Positions 5,698 to 9,054 of a DNA stretch of 9,054 nucleotides are shown here, piece by piece; position 1 is the stretch's first letter, and the number at the start of each line of letters is the position of its first letter. Position numbers and translations under genes: made by a program. The stretch lies in contig CAMAWS010000098.1 of NCBI GenBank assembly GCA_945861845.1, positions 1-9,054 of the forward strand, given 5' to 3'. The DNA is from Candidatus Sulfopaludibacter sp. SbA3. GTDB taxonomy: Bacteria > Acidobacteriota > Terriglobia > 20CM-2-55-15. The notes beneath the pieces were generated by a model. The model did no database searches. It was given only the letters and a program-made list of their open reading frames with translations, and was not told the origin of the DNA.

Positions 5698-8600
5698 TTA
5701 AAAAACGTATTTCAACGCGAGTTGAATGATGCGCGGATCTCTCGCTGAGAGAATCTTCCCGAAATTCGTGTTGTTCAGCGCGGCATTCGGATTATTCGGA
5801 TTCATATGGTTCGGCAGGTTGAACGCTTCAGCTCGGAATTGCAGCGTGTGCCCTTCAGTAATCGGGAACGTCCGCGTGAGTCCCATATTGATCGTGATGA
5901 ATCCCGGTCCCTGAATGTTCAAGGACGCGTTGCCATACTCACCGTTTGCGGGACGCGCGAAGGCTGCCCGATTGAGCCAGCCATTGACTCCCTTTGCAGG
6001 CAGATAGGGATCACCGAGGACCTGGTGAGCCCGGTTGATGCCATTCCCGCTCGTCAGCGCCGTATTGAAGCCCGACGCGACTGTGAAGTAACCGCCGGAC
6101 TGAATTCGGGCGATACCGGATACCTGCCAGCCGCTCGCCAGCAGACGCATGGCGCGGCTGGAGAACTGGGGTGTTTCATACACCGTCGACATATTGAAAC
6201 CTTGCCGCGTGTCACCCCCACCCACACAGTTTCCGCGCCCGTACCAACGACGGCCAGGGTAGTCGCCCTCGCCGTGCTGCGCGCCGGCATTGACGAAATC
6301 ATCGCTGATGCAGTGCCCCCACGTGTAGTTACCCTGCACTGTCAAACCATTGCTGCCGCGGCGCTGGATGGACAGCAACATGCCGTTGTAATTGGCTGTG
6401 CCTGCGTTCTCCAGATAGGTCACGTTTGCGAAGAACCTGCCCTCGGCCGGGTTTGCCAGGTTCAGGACTCGCCGCTGGTTCGTATTTCCCTGGGTCGAAG
6501 CGCCCGGAATGTATACGGCGGGATTGCCTTCCGTAGCCACCGGCAAATGGATCGTGCTGCTGCCGACGTAATTCGCCGACACCATGACGTTCGTCCCAAG
6601 CTGCCTCTGCAGGCTCAAGTTCCATTGATGCACGTACGTTGTTGCCTGCTCGCGATCGAAGTTCACGAAGAACATCTGTTCTGGAAACTTCGCGTCAGCC
6701 GTGATCTGTGTGGGGAACGGATTGCCTCCCGGAAAACCTCCCCACAGGTTGTCGAGACCGCCCGCAGGTTCGTTTAATGTAACTTGATTGTTGTAAGGCG
6801 CGCCGGTCCCGGCTCCTGCCCAGTGGAACAGATTCTGGATGTCATAGAACAATCCGTATGCCGACCGTATTGCCGTCCGGCCATCGCCTTGCACGTCCCA
6901 GGCGAATCCCAACCGCGGCGCGAAATTGAGCCAGCGGTTCATCGCCATTTTGTCGTCCGGATGTAACGCATCTCCAGGGTACTGAAGTCCCGCCGGAGCA
7001 TTCTTATAAATGGTGCTCTTAATACCCTTGTCGAACCATTCCCGTTCGAAATGCTTCGTCCAGTTTGCGGTATACGGCCCGGTATAGGGCTCCCATCGCA
7101 GTCCGGCATTCAGAGTGATTCGAGGCGTGGCTTTCCACGTGTCCTGCACGTAAAGACCGATGCTGTTCTGACGGGTCTTTGAAATTCCCGCCTGGCCTTG
7201 ACGGAACTCGCTCGCCCTTCCAATCATGAAATCGGCCAGGCCGTGCCCGGTAAACCGGCCGTCGAACGCCGGCAGGGCGGATCGCGCAACACCGACGCTG
7301 CCGTTGTAGATCTGGTGGATCCAACTCACACCCACTCCATATTGGTGCGAGCCCCTGACAATGCCGATGTCCTCGCCCAGATGCCAGGATGTGGAGTTGT
7401 AGTGGCCCGGGTTCACCAACCCGGACGAAATATTGAACCCGTTCGTAACCGTTATGTACGTCATCCCGGGAATGGATTCGTAAATGTTCCGGGCGCCCAG
7501 ATCGGTCAACTCGAACAGGTGTGGATTCAGCTTCTGGATTCGTGTGCGGTTTGCCGCGCCCCGGAAGGAACTCACGATGTTCGGGCTAATCAAATATGTC
7601 GAGCCCAAAGCAAATGAATACGCTCGTTGTTCCTGGTTTCCGTTCGTCAACGTCAGGATATTCTCGCCGTCAAAATCGGTCGGCGTGTCGCGGCGCGCGT
7701 CCAGGTAACGCCCGAACAGGGAATGCTTATCCGTCCACTGGTAGTCCATCCTCCCTGTGGTAACCCATTCGTTCATCTGGGGAGTGCTGCCGAATCGAAT
7801 TTCGCCGCATGGATCGCTGGTCTTGGGAAAGAGTTCATGGTTCGCCAGATTCCTCGCCACTATCGAGAACTGCGCGGGATTGATCCTGTTGTTTACGAAC
7901 GGGGCGCCCAGGTTGATCTGCCGGCCGTTATTGCACGCCGGTGATGCAAGCGCCGTAAAGTCGCCGGCCATTATCGCCGCCGTTGGAACGTAAGCGCGGC
8001 TGGCGGTGGGCCTGGATCGTTCGCGCGTGCCCTGTTCGGCCGCAAAGAAAAACAGCTTGTTCCTGATAATGGGCCCGCCGATCGTGCCGCCGAACTGGTT
8101 CCTCTTCAGTCCGTCGTTCCTTACATCGAAGGCATTTCGCGCATTGAGAGATCCGTTACGCAGAAACTCGAACACCGAACCGTGAAACTCGTTCGTGCCG
8201 GATTTGGTCACCGCGTTCACAGCGCCCGCGGAGTGGAAGCCATACTGGGCGGTGAGGCCGCTGGTCTCCACCTTGAATTCCTGCAGGGCATCCGGGAACG
8301 GCAGCGGCAGGTTGAGGTTGTTGTAGGGATCGTTGTGATTGCCGCCGTCCAGGCTGTAGGTCACGCCGGTTGCGAGTCCACCGGCAACTGCGACCACGAC
8401 AGTCAGGTAATTCCGGCTTCCGGGATTGTACCGGCCATCCGGGGCCTGCACTGCTGCGCCCGACAGCAACACCAGTTCAGTGACCTGTCGCCCGTTCAGC
8501 GGCAACTCCAGCACTCGTGTGTTGTCGATCACTTGACTGATACCGGTGGCGCGGGTTTCCACCAGGGCTGCATCCGCCTGCACCTCGACAGTTTCAGAAA

Positions 8601-8952
8601 CCTGTCCGACTTCCAACAAAACGTTAATCGTTGGATTGCTTCCGACCTGCAGCGTGATTCCGGTCTGCGCGTATGTGCGGAATCCGGGCAGCGACGCTTC
8701 CAAACGATAGGGACCGATGGGCAGGTTGGGCAGAATGTATGCACCGGTCTCGGTGGTCACTGTTGTGCGTGTGATACCGGTGTCCGTCTGCGTCGCCGCT
8801 ACCTCCACTCCGGGCAAAATCGCGCCGCTCTGATCAGTAACATTGCCGCTGATTTGAGCTGTCGACTGCGCCAGCAGGTTCGCCGGCAACAGAACCAGAA
8901 ACAGCAACGCTACGAGGGCCGCTAGTGGCTTACAGTATGGTTTGGCTTGCAT
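5698..8952 (-). CDS. TonB-dependent receptor with N-terminal carboxypeptidase-regulatory-like domain (Oar-like)
   Basis: The 1,084-residue outer-membrane protein has a signal peptide (about 1-29, cut after LLAQ), then a carboxypeptidase-regulatory-like beta-sandwich (about 31-112, with ISGNVTDQSGAILPGVEV and GPYRLEASLPGF). A plug domain (about 118-255) includes LELPLNGRQVTEL, TYSLDGGNHND and GAVNAVTKSGTNEFHGS. A long beta-barrel follows and ends in the aromatic beta-signal LALKYVF. Family members import, or bind at the surface, large or scarce ligands using TonB energy; the ligand here is unknown. No SusD-like lipoprotein, TonB/ExbB/ExbD gene or degradative enzyme is next to it, so it appears to be an orphan receptor. 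A Shine-Dalgarno AGGAAAGGG (8958-8966) lies 5 bases before the ATG. Upstream is a strong inverted-repeat structure; directly downstream is a gene remnant. The long plus-strand open frames inside it are shadows. Confidence 0.95.
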   Translation of the reverse strand: MQAKPYCKPLAALVALLFLVLLPANLLAQSTAQISGNVTDQSGAILPGVEVAATQTDTGITRTTVTTETGAYILPNLPIGPYRLEASLPGFRTYAQTGITLQVGSNPTINVLLEVGQVSETVEVQADAALVETRATGISQVIDNTRVLELPLNGRQVTELVLLSGAAVQAPDGRYNPGSRNYLTVVVAVAGGLATGVTYSLDGGNHNDPYNNLNLPLPFPDALQEFKVETSGLTAQYGFHSAGAVNAVTKSGTNEFHGSVFEFLRNGSLNARNAFDVRNDGLKRNQFGGTIGGPIIRNKLFFFAAEQGTRERSRPTASRAYVPTAAIMAGDFTALASPACNNGRQINLGAPFVNNRINPAQFSIVARNLANHELFPKTSDPCGEIRFGSTPQMNEWVTTGRMDYQWTDKHSLFGRYLDARRDTPTDFDGENILTLTNGNQEQRAYSFALGSTYLISPNIVSSFRGAANRTRIQKLNPHLFELTDLGARNIYESIPGMTYITVTNGFNISSGLVNPGHYNSTSWHLGEDIGIVRGSHQYGVGVSWIHQIYNGSVGVARSALPAFDGRFTGHGLADFMIGRASEFRQGQAGISKTRQNSIGLYVQDTWKATPRITLNAGLRWEPYTGPYTANWTKHFEREWFDKGIKSTIYKNAPAGLQYPGDALHPDDKMAMNRWLNFAPRLGFAWDVQGDGRTAIRSAYGLFYDIQNLFHWAGAGTGAPYNNQVTLNEPAGGLDNLWGGFPGGNPFPTQITADAKFPEQMFFVNFDREQATTYVHQWNLSLQRQLGTNVMVSANYVGSSTIHLPVATEGNPAVYIPGASTQGNTNQRRVLNLANPAEGRFFANVTYLENAGTANYNGMLLSIQRRGSNGLTVQGNYTWGHCISDDFVNAGAQHGEGDYPGRRWYGRGNCVGGGDTRQGFNMSTVYETPQFSSRAMRLLASGWQVSGIARIQSGGYFTVASGFNTALTSGNGINRAHQVLGDPYLPAKGVNGWLNRAAFARPANGEYGNASLNIQGPGFITINMGLTRTFPITEGHTLQFRAEAFNLPNHMNPNNPNAALNNTNFGKILSARDPRIIQLALKYVF

Positions 8953-8994
8953 GATTTCCCTTTCCTAAATGGCTGCGTCCTATTCTCCCTGTGG

Positions 8995-9016
8995 GCGCGG
9001 GGCTTCAGCCCCGTGC
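8995..9016. repeat. GC-rich hairpin upstream of the receptor gene
   Basis: GCGCGGGGC (8995-9003) pairs with GCCCCGTGC (9008-9016) around a 4-base loop, giving 9 pairs with one G-T wobble. It begins 43 bases before the receptor ATG and, if transcribed, would sit in its 5' leader. Its right arm is also part of the 15-bp inverted repeat at 9009-9054, so the two structures exclude each other. The motif resembles REP-like GGGGCTTCAGCCCC palindromes that recur in many bacterial genomes. Confidence 0.8.
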
Positions 9017-9054
9017 AAAGATCCAGAAAATTCTTGTTTGATCTTTGCACGGGG
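9009..9054. repeat. Perfect 15-bp inverted repeat at window end
   Basis: CCCCGTGCAAAGATC (9009-9023) and its exact reverse complement (9040-9054) flank a 16-base A/T-rich spacer. The right arm ends at the window edge, so the repeat may continue. If it does, the expected layout is two GC-rich palindromes facing each other, like a paired REP element or a small non-autonomous insertion. Confidence 0.88.

Noticed and set aside
5806..6777. 323-codon plus-strand open frame
   Set aside because: It lies wholly antisense to the well-supported TonB-dependent receptor, and its translation shows no recognisable domain. It is a shadow of the opposite strand's codon usage. The same holds for 8182-8925.

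Overview
The window looks like a chromosomal segment of an Acidobacteriota bacterium. This is an inference from gene content, not from a marker gene. The main pointers are a roughly 1,080-residue TonB-dependent receptor with an N-terminal carboxypeptidase-regulatory-like domain (the Oar-like type expanded in that phylum), a secreted DUF4159 protein, and the C-terminal remnant of a secreted 'DLSGVW' family protein. A divergent long Hfq-like protein and a LexA with a CGAAC-N4-GTTCG-like operator fit too. No rRNA, tRNA, CRISPR array, transposase or phage gene is visible.

Layout, left to right. (1) 1-703, minus: secreted DUF4159 protein, cut by the window edge. (2) 704-908: intergenic, with an exact 45-bp tandem repeat (818-909) that can fold into hairpins and runs into the stop of the next gene. 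(3) 909-2725, minus: a two-gene operon with a 4-bp ATGA overlap. It encodes a YihX-like HAD phosphatase and then a Cys/Met-metabolism PLP enzyme. (4) 2763-3059, plus: Hfq-like Sm protein, divergent from the HAD gene with only 37 bp between start codons. (5) 3089-4348, minus: PilX-like pilus assembly protein, convergent with the Hfq-like gene. (6) 4416-5493, plus: lexA with a strong promoter and an SOS-type operator inside it, followed with a 4-bp overlap by an uncharacterised gene that resembles the distal half of a RecA-type core. (7) 5519-5692, minus: orphan C-terminal gene fragment. (8) 5698-8952, minus: the TonB-dependent receptor. (9) 8953-9054: its upstream region, with a shared-arm inverted repeat that runs off the window.

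How the genes may work together. LexA and the overlapping gene very probably form one damage-inducible, autoregulated transcript. The HAD and PLP genes are translationally coupled and so probably serve one metabolic step or salvage route, whose substrate cannot be read from sequence. The other genes look like independent units.

Points most worth following up: the RecA-core-like partner of lexA; predicted leaderless starts for lexA and the Hfq-like gene (and possibly the HAD gene); substituted RNA-contact positions in the Hfq-like protein; and the two non-coding repeat structures. I saw no obvious new defence or mobile system. The lexA partner is the best candidate for something undescribed.
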